A DNA stretch of 64,000 nt from Microvirga arvi (GTDB taxonomy: Bacteria; Pseudomonadota; Alphaproteobacteria; Rhizobiales; Beijerinckiaceae): NCBI RefSeq assembly GCF_016892765.1, contig NZ_JAFEMD010000012.1, positions 1 to 64,000 of the forward strand, read 5' to 3'. Numbering within the stretch: position 1 is the stretch's first letter; the number at the start of each line of letters is the position of its first letter. The position numbers and the translations under genes were made by a program. Below are positions 26,861-34,860 of the stretch, piece by piece. A model generated the notes under the pieces. That model had not been told where the DNA came from. It did not search any database and saw only the letters and a program-made list of their open reading frames with translations.

Positions 26861-27333
26861 GCAAGCTCCATTGCCTTCCACCGGCATGCCATAGCGCGCC
26901 CGAGCCGGAGCGGGAATCCTTTTTCTTGCACCCCTCCGCTTCGGCGAGTGCGGGCTCCTTCAGCGTCCCTGACAGCAGCGCCCTCGTCCGGGTGAGGTCC
27001 CCTACCTCCTATGCTCTGCCCTGTGGAACGGCACTTGGCCTATGATGGCTGAATCCGGTTGCAGCTGTAGCCGGTCCAGAAAGCGGGAGCCGTTGCCGGA
27101 TGTACGCACGGCTCCCGTTCCTTGTCTGCCAAGCCGCTGGCTTCTGACCGATTATCCCTCTCCAAGCCTTTGACTTCGCTATGGAATGCCCAGACCTCCG
27201 GATGTGTCCCAGGACAAAAAAGCCGAGCTTGGATGGATCCAACCCCCGCTGAAAAGAGTTCTGGCTCCAACCGCATGAGAACGAGCCGGTGGGGCAGGAT
27301 GCTCCGCCTGGAGGTGTGTCAACAGGGGGCGCA
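26861..27333. other. Intergenic region upstream of serA and the EEP gene
   Basis: These 473 bases between two divergent genes hold no convincing gene. The main ordered element is an inverted repeat: CGGGAGCCGT (27084-27093) and its complement (27108-27117) around a 14-base loop. It could be a terminator or an RNA element; no T-run follows. I could not recognise a riboswitch. Confidence 0.5.
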
Positions 27334-28107
27334 GTGCCACGGATCCTGACCTACAACGTGCACCGCTGCCTCGGGACGGACGGTCGATTATCCCCCGCGC
27401 GCATTGCCGATGTGATTGCAGCCTATGAGCCTGACGCGGTGGCGCTTCAGGAGCTCGACGTCGGACGGGCCCGCTCCGGGGGGATCGACCAAGCCCATGC
27501 GATTGCCCAGGCACTCGGGATGCATGTGCACTTTCATGCCAGCATGCGCGTGCTCGAAGAAGAGTACGGCAACGCCATCCTGACCCATAGACCCTCAGAG
27601 CTCGTCAAGGCGGAGGCGCTGCCGGGGTTGCCGGGCAAGCCACGCCTCGAGCCAAGGGGCGCCCTGTGGGCCTGCGTCAACTTCGGGGGCATCGACGTCC
27701 AGATCATCAACACCCATCTGGGCCTGCGCCGGCATGAGCGGCTTGCTCAGGTCAATACTCTGCTGGGCCCGCACTGGCTCGGTCATCAAGCCTGCCGGAA
27801 ACCGGTGATCCTGGTGGGCGATCTCAACGCCACGCCGCGGTCGCGCGCCTATCAGCGCCTGGCCTCGCACCTTGGGGATGCGCAGGCACACGCTCGTCTT
27901 GCCCGCCCCAAGGCGACCTTTCCGTCTCGTCTGCCGATGCTGCGCATCGACCATGTCTTCGTCAGCCGCGAGATCCGGGTCCTGCGGGTCGAAACCGTAA
28001 AGACTCCTCTGGCCCGCATCGCCTCCGATCATCTGCCGCTTCTGGTCGACTTCCAGATCGTTCTTGGCCGAGCGCAGAAGACCAGCATGGCCTTTGCACA
28101 GGATTGA
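27334..28107 (+). CDS. Endonuclease/exonuclease/phosphatase family protein (YbhP-like)
   Basis: This 257-residue member of the DNase I-like fold has the motifs LTYNVHRC (Asn), LQELDV (Glu metal ligand), NTHLGLRRHERLAQ, VGDLNATPRS (Asp/Asn) and ASDHLPLLVD (Asp-His). All catalytic positions are present. Together with the YbhN-like and cardiolipin-synthase-like genes next to it, it matches the E. coli ybhP-ybhN-ybhO group, so a role in phospholipid turnover or phosphodiester hydrolysis is likelier than DNA repair. GTG 27334 is chosen because AGGGGG lies 5 bases upstream; an earlier GTG at 27289 is possible. Confidence 0.8.
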   Translation: MPRILTYNVHRCLGTDGRLSPARIADVIAAYEPDAVALQELDVGRARSGGIDQAHAIAQALGMHVHFHASMRVLEEEYGNAILTHRPSELVKAEALPGLPGKPRLEPRGALWACVNFGGIDVQIINTHLGLRRHERLAQVNTLLGPHWLGHQACRKPVILVGDLNATPRSRAYQRLASHLGDAQAHARLARPKATFPSRLPMLRIDHVFVSREIRVLRVETVKTPLARIASDHLPLLVDFQIVLGRAQKTSMAFAQD

Positions 28108-28207
28108 GGAGAATTGTGTAACAACTTGGCGGATCGCAGGCCCTCTCACGGCGTTGTGTTCTACGAAGCGCTGCTTCGAGCGGCTGCGACGCGGATGAGG
28201 AGAGGGA

Positions 28208-29152
28208 ATGCGGAACTGGAAGTATCTGATCGCTGCGGCTGCCATTGGCCTTGCGGCCTTTCTTCTCTACCGCACGCTGAGCCGCTACAGCCTGGAGCAA
28301 CTCGTCGCTGCCGTCTCTGCGGTTCCTGCTCCACGGCTCCTGGCCGCCGCCGGCTTTGCGGCTGCAAGCTATCTGTCTCTGACGTTCTTCGACTATCTGG
28401 CCCTGCGCTATGTCGGCAGGGCGCTTCCTTATCCGAAGGCGGCCTTGGCTTCGTTCACGGCTCTCTCCCTCGGCCACAACATCGGTTTGGCCGCTCTAAG
28501 CAGCGGCGCGGTGCGCTATCGCTTCTACAGCCGCTGGGGCCTCGGAGCCGGCGAGGTTGCGAAGGTCATTGTCTTCTGTGGGGTGACCGTAGGTCTCGGC
28601 CTGCTGACCCTGGGCGGCGCAGCCCTGCTGCTGCGGTCCCGCCTTGCCGTGGAGATCACGGGCCTGACGGAACCTGCCGTCATCGCCCTGGGTCTGGGCT
28701 GCCTCGCCGTTCCGACGATCTATCTGGCCCTATCCCTCTTCGTGCGCAGGCCTTTGCGAATCCGTCGCTGGTCGCTCGAAATTCCAGCCTTTCGCCTCGC
28801 GATCGGCCAAGTCCTGATCGGATCCATCAACTTCGCCTTCGTGGCTGCCTGCCTTCATCAGGCGCTCGCGGCGGTCGCCGACGTCGCCTATCTCGGCGTG
28901 GCGTCGGTTTATGTGATCGCCAACGCGACAGCGCTTGTCAGCCATGTGCCGGGAGGTCTTGGCGTGATCGAGAGCGTCGTCATGTATCTTCTGCCGCAAA
29001 GCGACCTGATCGGCCCACTCCTGGTTTTCCGCTTCGTCTATTTCCTCGTGCCCCTTGGCCTGGGCGGCATTCTTCTTGCCGTGACGGAGCTGGTCTACCG
29101 ACGCAGGGAAACGTCTTACGGCAGAGACGATCAGTTTGCCGCGAAGGCCTAG
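28208..29152 (+). CDS. UPF0104 / lysylphosphatidylglycerol synthase TM-region family protein (YbhN-like)
   Basis: This 314-residue integral membrane protein has about 8 hydrophobic segments, the first right at the N-terminus (YLIAAAAIGLAAFLLYRTL). Family marks include SLGHNIGLAALSSGAVRYRFY and SHVPGGLGVIESVVMYLLP. The fold is the flippase-like domain of MprF without the synthase part. With an EEP-family gene upstream and a convergent cardiolipin-synthase-like gene 3 bases downstream, a role in membrane lipid movement is plausible. The start is well supported by AGAGGG. Confidence 0.86.
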   Translation: MRNWKYLIAAAAIGLAAFLLYRTLSRYSLEQLVAAVSAVPAPRLLAAAGFAAASYLSLTFFDYLALRYVGRALPYPKAALASFTALSLGHNIGLAALSSGAVRYRFYSRWGLGAGEVAKVIVFCGVTVGLGLLTLGGAALLLRSRLAVEITGLTEPAVIALGLGCLAVPTIYLALSLFVRRPLRIRRWSLEIPAFRLAIGQVLIGSINFAFVAACLHQALAAVADVAYLGVASVYVIANATALVSHVPGGLGVIESVVMYLLPQSDLIGPLLVFRFVYFLVPLGLGGILLAVTELVYRRRETSYGRDDQFAAKA

Positions 29153-29155
29153 GCT

Positions 29156-30766
29156 TCAATCTCTGCGGCGCCGGAACAGCGCAAGAGGCTCGAAGGGTTC
29201 AGGCGGGTCCAGGAGTCCTGTTCCCGGTGCCGGCACATCCGGCCCCTCATCCGACATGGCCTGGAAGGGGCGCAGCCCCCGTGTTCCGGTATTGAGCTCG
29301 TCGATGGCCCGAATGATGGATCCGTCTGCACGCGTCAGAGCTTCGGCGAACGTATCCGGTCGCGTCTCCAGATGCTCGGCAATGAGGCGCTCTCTCAGGC
29401 GGGCGATGGTCCGGCGCTCTTCCTCGGTTGCGGCCTCGATGGCGAGGTCGCATTCGCTGTCGAGACCCATCGAACGGTTGTTCAGGTTCGAGGAGCCGAT
29501 GCGCAGGAACACGTCATCAACGATGATGAGCTTGGAATGGATCAGGACTTGGCATTCCCTGCCTTCGCCATTGGGAATGACCGGATAATAGACGCGCAGG
29601 CGGTTGTGCCGGTCGCATTTGCGCAGGCGCCGGATCAACCGGTCCCGGTTGCTGCCCATGACCAGTTCTTCGGCCCAGCCATGGGATTCGTGGGTTTGGA
29701 TCACGACGATCTCGGGTCCATCGGGATCAGCCAAGTGGCGCTCGAGAGCGTCGCCGATCTGCGGAGCCGTCATGTACTGCGCTTCGATGTAGATGCTATT
29801 CCTCGCAGCGGAGAGCGCATCCAGCGTCAGCGCCGCCACCTCTTGTGCGGCCGGCTGGTCGCCCCAGGCCGGATAGGTGCGGGCGATGGCGACGGGCACG
29901 TCGGTGAAGTTGGGAGCAAGGTCCTCCGGCCAAGGATCGGCTCCCTCCGGCGCAGTGGGGCTCAGCTCTTCGCCCGTCGCGAATTTCCAGCGGCCATAGC
30001 CGACCTCGGCAACGGATCGTGCAGCCTCGCCGTCGACCGCCATCTGAAGATCGTGGACGGGCTCGTAGATGCTTCCATCGTCCCGCGAGCGGCATGGATC
30101 ATCGCAGGCGTGACGATCGGTGTCCCAGCGCTCGACCGTCAGATCCATGCCGCCGACAAAGGCCAGCGCATCGTCGATGCAGACGATCTTTTGGTGGTGG
30201 GCGGCATAAAGCGGGTGATGGGTGTCGAGCTTGAGCTGAAGCCGCGGGTGGTTCTGCCAATCGGCGCCGAAGATCAGCGGACCAGGAGCACCAGGGGCGT
30301 GCACGACGGCAACGCTCCACACCAGGATCCTGACTTCGAGTTCGGGCTTGGCCTCGACGAGCGAGCGGAGCAGGGGGCCGAGAGGCGGCGATTCTTCGGC
30401 GCTCACGCCCGGGCGCAGGCGTATGCTCCCGTCGAAGTCCCAGCCGATGATGAGGATCGAACGCCGCGCCTTGCGCAGGGCCGCTTCCAGGAAGGCGAAA
30501 TAGGGCGCGCCGTCGACCAGGATCGAAGCCCTTTCGGCCTGTGCCACGCGCCAGCAATTCTGTCCTGCACGCAGAATGGGACCCGCAGGCAGCCGCGCAG
30601 CTGCCCGGGTGAGCTCAAGTGCTTGCCGGCTCGTCGATTCTTCCAGAAGCTGCACGTCCACTACAATCCCAACAGAGTTACTTGCCAACTCCGGGACCGA
30701 GGCCAAGGTTCCGGGTGGGAAACAGGGCGGCGCCAAAGCGTTGCCCGTGAACGCCCGAACCTGCAT
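29156..30766 (-). CDS. Phospholipase D / cardiolipin synthase-like protein (two HKD motifs)
   Basis: The protein of about 536 residues has two PLD half-domains. The first HKD motif is HHQKIVCIDDALAFVGGMD and the second IHSKLIIVDDVFLRIGSSN. Cardiolipin synthases transfer a phosphatidyl group between two phosphatidylglycerols; PLDs hydrolyse or transphosphatidylate. The extra N-terminal segment (about 40 residues) is not conserved in character. The start is uncertain: ATG at 30766 has a poor ribosome-binding site, a TTG exists at 30787, and a downstream GTG near 30655 is possible. There is no N-terminal membrane helix pair, unlike ClsA, so it is more like ClsB/YbhO. Convergent with the YbhN-like gene. 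Confidence 0.86.
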   Translation of the reverse strand: MQVRAFTGNALAPPCFPPGTLASVPELASNSVGIVVDVQLLEESTSRQALELTRAAARLPAGPILRAGQNCWRVAQAERASILVDGAPYFAFLEAALRKARRSILIIGWDFDGSIRLRPGVSAEESPPLGPLLRSLVEAKPELEVRILVWSVAVVHAPGAPGPLIFGADWQNHPRLQLKLDTHHPLYAAHHQKIVCIDDALAFVGGMDLTVERWDTDRHACDDPCRSRDDGSIYEPVHDLQMAVDGEAARSVAEVGYGRWKFATGEELSPTAPEGADPWPEDLAPNFTDVPVAIARTYPAWGDQPAAQEVAALTLDALSAARNSIYIEAQYMTAPQIGDALERHLADPDGPEIVVIQTHESHGWAEELVMGSNRDRLIRRLRKCDRHNRLRVYYPVIPNGEGRECQVLIHSKLIIVDDVFLRIGSSNLNNRSMGLDSECDLAIEAATEEERRTIARLRERLIAEHLETRPDTFAEALTRADGSIIRAIDELNTGTRGLRPFQAMSDEGPDVPAPGTGLLDPPEPFEPLALFRRRRD

Positions 30767-30802
30767 CGCAGGCTTTGTTCTCTCCAATCTTGGTGAATTA
30801 GC

Positions 30803-31417
30803 GTGTTCGACTGGATCGTCAGCCTCATCGACAAGGCCGGTTACCTCGGCATCGCCCTGCTCATGCTGCTGGAGAATGTCTTCCCGCCGATCCCGTCGGA
30901 GGTCATCATGCCTCTGGCCGGTTTCTCCGCAGCCAAGGGAACGTTCAGCTTCGCCGGGGTGGTTCTGTCAGGGACGGTCGGTTCGCTCGCCGGAGCCTAT
31001 TTCTGGTTCCTGATCGGCCGCTGGATCGGTCCGAAGCGGCTTAAGCGCTTCGCTGCCAAGCATGGACGATGGCTGACCATGCATCCCGACGGGATCGATC
31101 AGGCCAGGGCTTTCTTTTCGCGCCATCAGGCGCTCGCTCTTTTCCTCGGCCGGCTGATCCCGGCGATCCGCTCCCTGATTTCGGTCCCGGCCGGCGTGAA
31201 CTGCATTCCCATCTCCACATTCCTACTCTGGAGTTCTCTCGGAACGGCACTCTGGACGGCTCTTCTCGCAGGCGCCGGATATCTCCTCGAGAGCCAATAT
31301 GAGAAGGTCTCGGAATGGCTGAACCCTGTATCGAACGTCGTCTTTGGAGGTTTGGCGCTGTGGTATCTGTACAGGGTCATCTGCTTCAGGGCACCCGAGA
31401 CGTCACAAGGCGCCTAA
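30803..31417 (+). CDS. DedA family membrane protein
   Basis: This 204-residue polytopic protein has the DedA/SNARE-associated (VTT) core: LLENVFPPIPSEVIMPLAGF with its conserved Glu and Pro, then GSLAGAYFWFLIGRWIG, and FLGRLIPAIRSLISVPAG with the conserved Arg. DedA proteins are implicated in lipid carrier (undecaprenyl phosphate) flipping and in membrane homeostasis. It begins at GTG, divergent from the PLD gene by only about 36 bases, so the two promoters must overlap. This fits a small regulon of membrane-lipid genes. Confidence 0.9.
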   Translation: MFDWIVSLIDKAGYLGIALLMLLENVFPPIPSEVIMPLAGFSAAKGTFSFAGVVLSGTVGSLAGAYFWFLIGRWIGPKRLKRFAAKHGRWLTMHPDGIDQARAFFSRHQALALFLGRLIPAIRSLISVPAGVNCIPISTFLLWSSLGTALWTALLAGAGYLLESQYEKVSEWLNPVSNVVFGGLALWYLYRVICFRAPETSQGA

Positions 31418-31612
31418 AACTTTAGCGAGGCCCGTCCGGAATCTGGGCGGGATTTGCATCGGATTCGGATTGCTGCCGTTGTCAATCCTGAGACGCGCCT
31501 AATAATTTACACAAGTTCGCATCGGTGAGCGCGCCGCTGGCGGCAGGATGGCCCGTTGGCCTTCTTTTGCGTTTCATCGGCTGGGGCATGACATCAGGAC
31601 TGAAGGGCGACC

Positions 31613-31939
31613 ATGGACAAGCAGATTGAACAAAGAATCCGCGAACGGGCCTATGAACTTTGGATGCGGCACGGGAGCCTCCCTGGCCAGGCAGATGAAT
31701 ATTGGTACCAGGCCGAGCGTGAGATCCTCGGTGAGAGTGAACAATCGTCGGATCATGAGCCTCTGCCGCTCATCGATCCCGCTCCCTTAGGCATGACGAG
31801 CATGACGGCTGATGAGGTTCTCCCATCCGTTCCCAAGACACGCAGGAAGCGCAGCCCGGTCCCCGCTCCCACGGATGAGGGCGGCGGTGACTCTCCCGTC
31901 GCAGCGCCCAAACGCAGGCGGACGACCCGTACGACCTGA
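31613..31939 (+). CDS. DUF2934 domain-containing protein
   Basis: The 108-residue protein has an N-terminal DUF2934 domain (about 3-45: RIRERAYELWMRHGSLPGQA, then DEYWYQAERE). It is followed by a Pro/Ala-rich linker and a basic C-terminus with repeated Lys-Arg clusters (KTRRKRS, PKRRRTTRTT). The tail suggests binding to nucleic acid or another polyanion. It is placed directly before the glycogen genes on the same strand, separated by a hairpin. The start is supported by GAAGGGCG. Function unknown. Confidence 0.8.
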   Translation: MDKQIEQRIRERAYELWMRHGSLPGQADEYWYQAEREILGESEQSSDHEPLPLIDPAPLGMTSMTADEVLPSVPKTRRKRSPVPAPTDEGGGDSPVAAPKRRRTTRTT

Positions 31940-31956
31940 ACAAGACTCACGAGGTA

Positions 31957-31983
31957 AGCCTTCGATCTTGAGGATCGAAGGCT
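31957..31983 (+). terminator. Perfect hairpin between the DUF2934 gene and glgC
   Basis: AGCCTTCGATC (31957-31967) pairs perfectly with 31973-31983 around a 5-base loop, 17 bases after the DUF2934 stop. No T-run follows, so it may be a Rho-dependent terminator or an mRNA end-protecting stem that insulates glgC. Confidence 0.6.
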
Positions 31984-32070
31984 GCGGGGCAGGAACTCTA
32001 CTGAAGCCGAGCACGCACCAAGAACCTGCGGCCGTTTTCAGCGTCTATAGAGCAGGGCAGGTGGCTGCCT

Positions 32071-33372
32071 TTGAGTGAGGACCCGGTCTTGCCGAATTCC
32101 AGCGTCGCCTACGCACCTCTCGCCCGCCATGCCATGGCCTACATTCTCGCTGGCGGGCGCGGCAGTCGCTTGATGGAGCTGACTGATATCCGTGCCAAGC
32201 CCGCCGTCTATTTCGGCGGTAACACGCGGATCATCGATTTTGCCCTGTCGAATGCCTTGAACTCCGGTATCAGGCGCATCGGTGTTGCAACCCAGTACAA
32301 GGCCCATAGTCTCATCCGCCATCTCCAGAGGGGCTGGAACTACTTTCGCGCAGAGCGGAATGAAAGCTTCGATATCCTCCCGGCCAGCCAGCGTGTCTCC
32401 GAGACCATGTGGTACGAAGGCACGGCCGATGCGGTGTATCAGAACATCGACATCATCTCGAGCATCGATCCCGAATACATCATCATCCTTGCCGGTGATC
32501 ACGTGTACAAGATGGATTACGAGATCATGTTGCGGCAGCACGTCGACACAGGAGCCGACGTGACCGTCGGCTGCCTCGAGGTGCCGCGCATGGAGGCCGT
32601 TGGTTTCGGCGTCATGGCGATCGACGAGACGGACCGCATCATCTCCTTCCTCGAAAAGCCCGCCGATCCTCCGGGCATGCCCGACAATCCGGACAAAGCC
32701 CTGGCCAGCATGGGCATCTACGTCTTCAACACCAGGTTCCTCTTCGACCAGCTGCGGCGCGATGCGGAGACGCCCGGCTCGAACCGGGATTTCGGCAAGG
32801 ATATCATCCCCTATCTGGTTCAGCACGGCAAAGCCGTGGCGCATCGCTTCACGACATCCTGTGTACGGTCGGGTGCCGAAGCGGGCGGGAGTGAAGCAGA
32901 GGCCTATTGGCGGGACGTGGGAACGGTCGATGCGTATTGGGAGGCCAATATCGACCTCACGGCGATCGTTCCGTCTCTCGACCTTTATGACCGGGACTGG
33001 CCGATCTCCACGTTTTCGGAGACCTGGCCGCCGGCGAAATTCGTTCATGACGAAGAAGGACGGCGCGGGCATGCCATCAACTCGCTCGTCTCCAGCGGCT
33101 GCATCGTGTCGGGCGCAGCCCTGCGCCAGTCGCTCGTGTTCACGGGCGTGCATCTCCATTCCCATGCCTCCGTCGAGGGAGCCGTGATTCTCCCCTACGT
33201 CGACATCGGAAAGGGGGCGAGGCTGAAGGATGTCGTGATCGATCGCGGTGTGCGTATCCCGGACGGGCTGGTCGTGGGCGAGGATCCCGAGGAGGATGCC
33301 AAGCGCTTCCGCCGTACCGAGAGGGGCATCTGCCTCATCACGAAACCGATGATCGAGAGATTGGCGGAATGA
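32071..33372 (+). CDS. glgC: Glucose-1-phosphate adenylyltransferase
   Basis: This 433-residue enzyme makes ADP-glucose from glucose-1-phosphate and ATP, the committed step of bacterial glycogen synthesis. It has the nucleotidyltransferase signature LAGGRGSRL, the catalytic Asp region [10 protein letters not shown], the glucose-1-phosphate site FLEKPA, and a C-terminal left-handed beta-helix ([20 protein letters not shown]). The TTG at 32071 is taken as start because AGGTGG lies 6 bases upstream and no earlier start exists in frame. The ATG of glgA overlaps its stop (ATGA), so the two are translationally coupled. Confidence 0.93.
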   Translation: MSEDPVLPNSSVAYAPLARHAMAYILAGGRGSRLMELTDIRAKPAVYFGGNTRIIDFALSNALNSGIRRIGVATQYKAHSLIRHLQRGWNYFRAERNESFDILPASQRVSETMWYEGTADAVYQNIDIISSIDPEYIIILAGDHVYKMDYEIMLRQHVDTGADVTVGCLEVPRMEAVGFGVMAIDETDRIISFLEKPADPPGMPDNPDKALASMGIYVFNTRFLFDQLRRDAETPGSNRDFGKDIIPYLVQHGKAVAHRFTTSCVRSGAEAGGSEAEAYWRDVGTVDAYWEANIDLTAIVPSLDLYDRDWPISTFSETWPPAKFVHDEEGRRGHAINSLVSSGCIVSGAALRQSLVFTGVHLHSHASVEGAVILPYVDIGKGARLKDVVIDRGVRIPDGLVVGEDPEEDAKRFRRTERGICLITKPMIERLAE

Positions 33373-34817
33373 AGCCTCTGAACGTTCTGTCAGTAGCGTC
33401 AGAGGTCTTTCCCATCATCAAGACAGGCGGACTGGCCGACGTCGCCGGAGCCCTGCCGGCTGCACTGGCCCGCGAGGACGTGACGGTCGTCACGCTCGTC
33501 CCAGGCTATCCGGCGGTGCTGAAGGCTCTGCAACGCTCAGAGGTCGTGCATCACTATCCGAGCTTCTTCGGCGGAACGGCCAATCTGCTGTCCGGGAGGG
33601 CTGGGGGCCTCGACCTGTTCGTCATCGATGCCGCCCATCTTTTCGAGAGGCCAGGTTCTCCTTATCTCGCGCCGAACGGCAAGGACTGGCCGGACAATGC
33701 CCGGCGCTTTGCGGCGCTTTCCCGAGCCGCCGCCGATATCGGACAGGGGCTGGCGCCAGGTTTCATGCCGGACATCATTCATGCCCATGACTGGCAGGCA
33801 GGCCTCGTTCCAGCCTACCTGAGCCTCACCGACAGCCCACGCCCTGGAACGATCATCACGATCCACAACATCGCCTTCCAAGGCATCTTTCCAGCGGATC
33901 TGCTGTTCGAGCTGGGATTGCCGGCGAGCACGTTCACGGTCGACGGGGTGGAGTATTATGGTCAGATCGGTTTCCTGAAAGCGGGCCTTCAACTCGCAGA
34001 TCACATCACCACGGTTTCTCCGACTTACGCCAAGGAAATCCAGACGCCCGAAGGGGGGATGGGACTCGACGGGTTGCTGCGCGCGCGCTCGCATGTCGTC
34101 TCCGGTATTCTCAACGGCATCGACGATAAGGCCTGGGATCCCGCCACGGATGCCCATCTCGCGCGGACTTACAGCCGTGACCATCTTGAGGTCCGGGCGG
34201 TCAACAAGGCCGCCTTGCAGAAGCGCCTGGGATTGAAGCAGGACCCGGAGTCGATGCTCTTCGGCGTCGTGAGCCGGTTATCCGAACAGAAGGGTCTTGA
34301 TCTTGTGCTCGGAAGCCTTGCGAGACTTCTTGCCGACGGCGCGCAGTTGGCTCTGCTGGGCGCTGGAGACAAAACCCTCGAGGACAGCTTCAAGACCGCC
34401 GGCATCGTCTATCCCGGTCAGGTCGGGTGCTTCTTCGGCTATGACGAAGCGCTGGCTCACCTGATCCAGGGCGGCAGCGACGCCCTGCTCGTACCGTCGC
34501 GGTTCGAGCCCTGTGGCCTGACGCAGCTTTGCGCCATGCGTTATGGCAGCGTCCCCATCGTCTCTCGAGTCGGCGGACTGGCGGACACGATCATCGATGC
34601 CAACGAGATGGCCATCGCCATCGGTGCCGCAACGGGATTCCAGTTCGGCCCTGTCGCACTCAGTCCTGCGATCGATGCCTTCGAGCGAGCGAAAGCCCTG
34701 TGGCGCGACAGGAGCACCTGGCAGCGCCTGCAGACGAACGGCATGAGCGCCGACGTGAGCTGGCGCCGTCCTGCAAAGCAATATGCCGGCCTCTATCGCT
34801 CCTGCCGTCCAACGTGA
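33369..34817 (+). CDS. glgA: Glycogen synthase, copy 1
   Basis: This 482-residue GT5 enzyme transfers glucose from ADP-glucose to the growing glucan. The ADP-glucose motif KTGGLADV is intact (Lys18), as are TIHNIAFQG, and the C-terminal catalytic Glu and nucleotide region [17 protein letters not shown] and VGGLADTI. It is the canonical partner of GlgC, overlapping its stop by 4 bases. A second, more divergent GlgA is encoded at 46452-47978. Confidence 0.94.
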   Translation: MKPLNVLSVASEVFPIIKTGGLADVAGALPAALAREDVTVVTLVPGYPAVLKALQRSEVVHHYPSFFGGTANLLSGRAGGLDLFVIDAAHLFERPGSPYLAPNGKDWPDNARRFAALSRAAADIGQGLAPGFMPDIIHAHDWQAGLVPAYLSLTDSPRPGTIITIHNIAFQGIFPADLLFELGLPASTFTVDGVEYYGQIGFLKAGLQLADHITTVSPTYAKEIQTPEGGMGLDGLLRARSHVVSGILNGIDDKAWDPATDAHLARTYSRDHLEVRAVNKAALQKRLGLKQDPESMLFGVVSRLSEQKGLDLVLGSLARLLADGAQLALLGAGDKTLEDSFKTAGIVYPGQVGCFFGYDEALAHLIQGGSDALLVPSRFEPCGLTQLCAMRYGSVPIVSRVGGLADTIIDANEMAIAIGAATGFQFGPVALSPAIDAFERAKALWRDRSTWQRLQTNGMSADVSWRRPAKQYAGLYRSCRPT

Positions 34818-34829
34818 AGCCAACCGGTA

Positions 34830-34860
34830 GAGCGCCTTATCAGGCGCTCCTCCTCTTTTC
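34830..34860 (+). terminator. Terminator of glgCA overlapping the glgX stop codon
   Basis: A perfect 8-bp stem GAGCGCCT/AGGCGCTC (34830-34837 and 34842-34849) with loop TATC is followed by CTCCTCTTTTC. It lies 13 bases after the glgA stop and contains the glgX stop codon (34840-34842) in its loop and right arm. Confidence 0.75.

Noticed and set aside
29372-30796. Open frame of 474 codons opposite the PLD gene
   Set aside because: The PLD gene has both HKD motifs; the antisense frame has none and is rich in Arg/Asp as expected from reversed codons.
31988-32015. GGAAC upstream of glgC as a possible EcfG promoter
   Set aside because: At spacing 17 the -10 reads CGCA, not CGTT, so the match is too weak to call.
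32038-33165. Open frame of 375 codons opposite glgC
   Set aside because: glgC is complete and in operon with glgA on the other strand; this is an antisense artefact.
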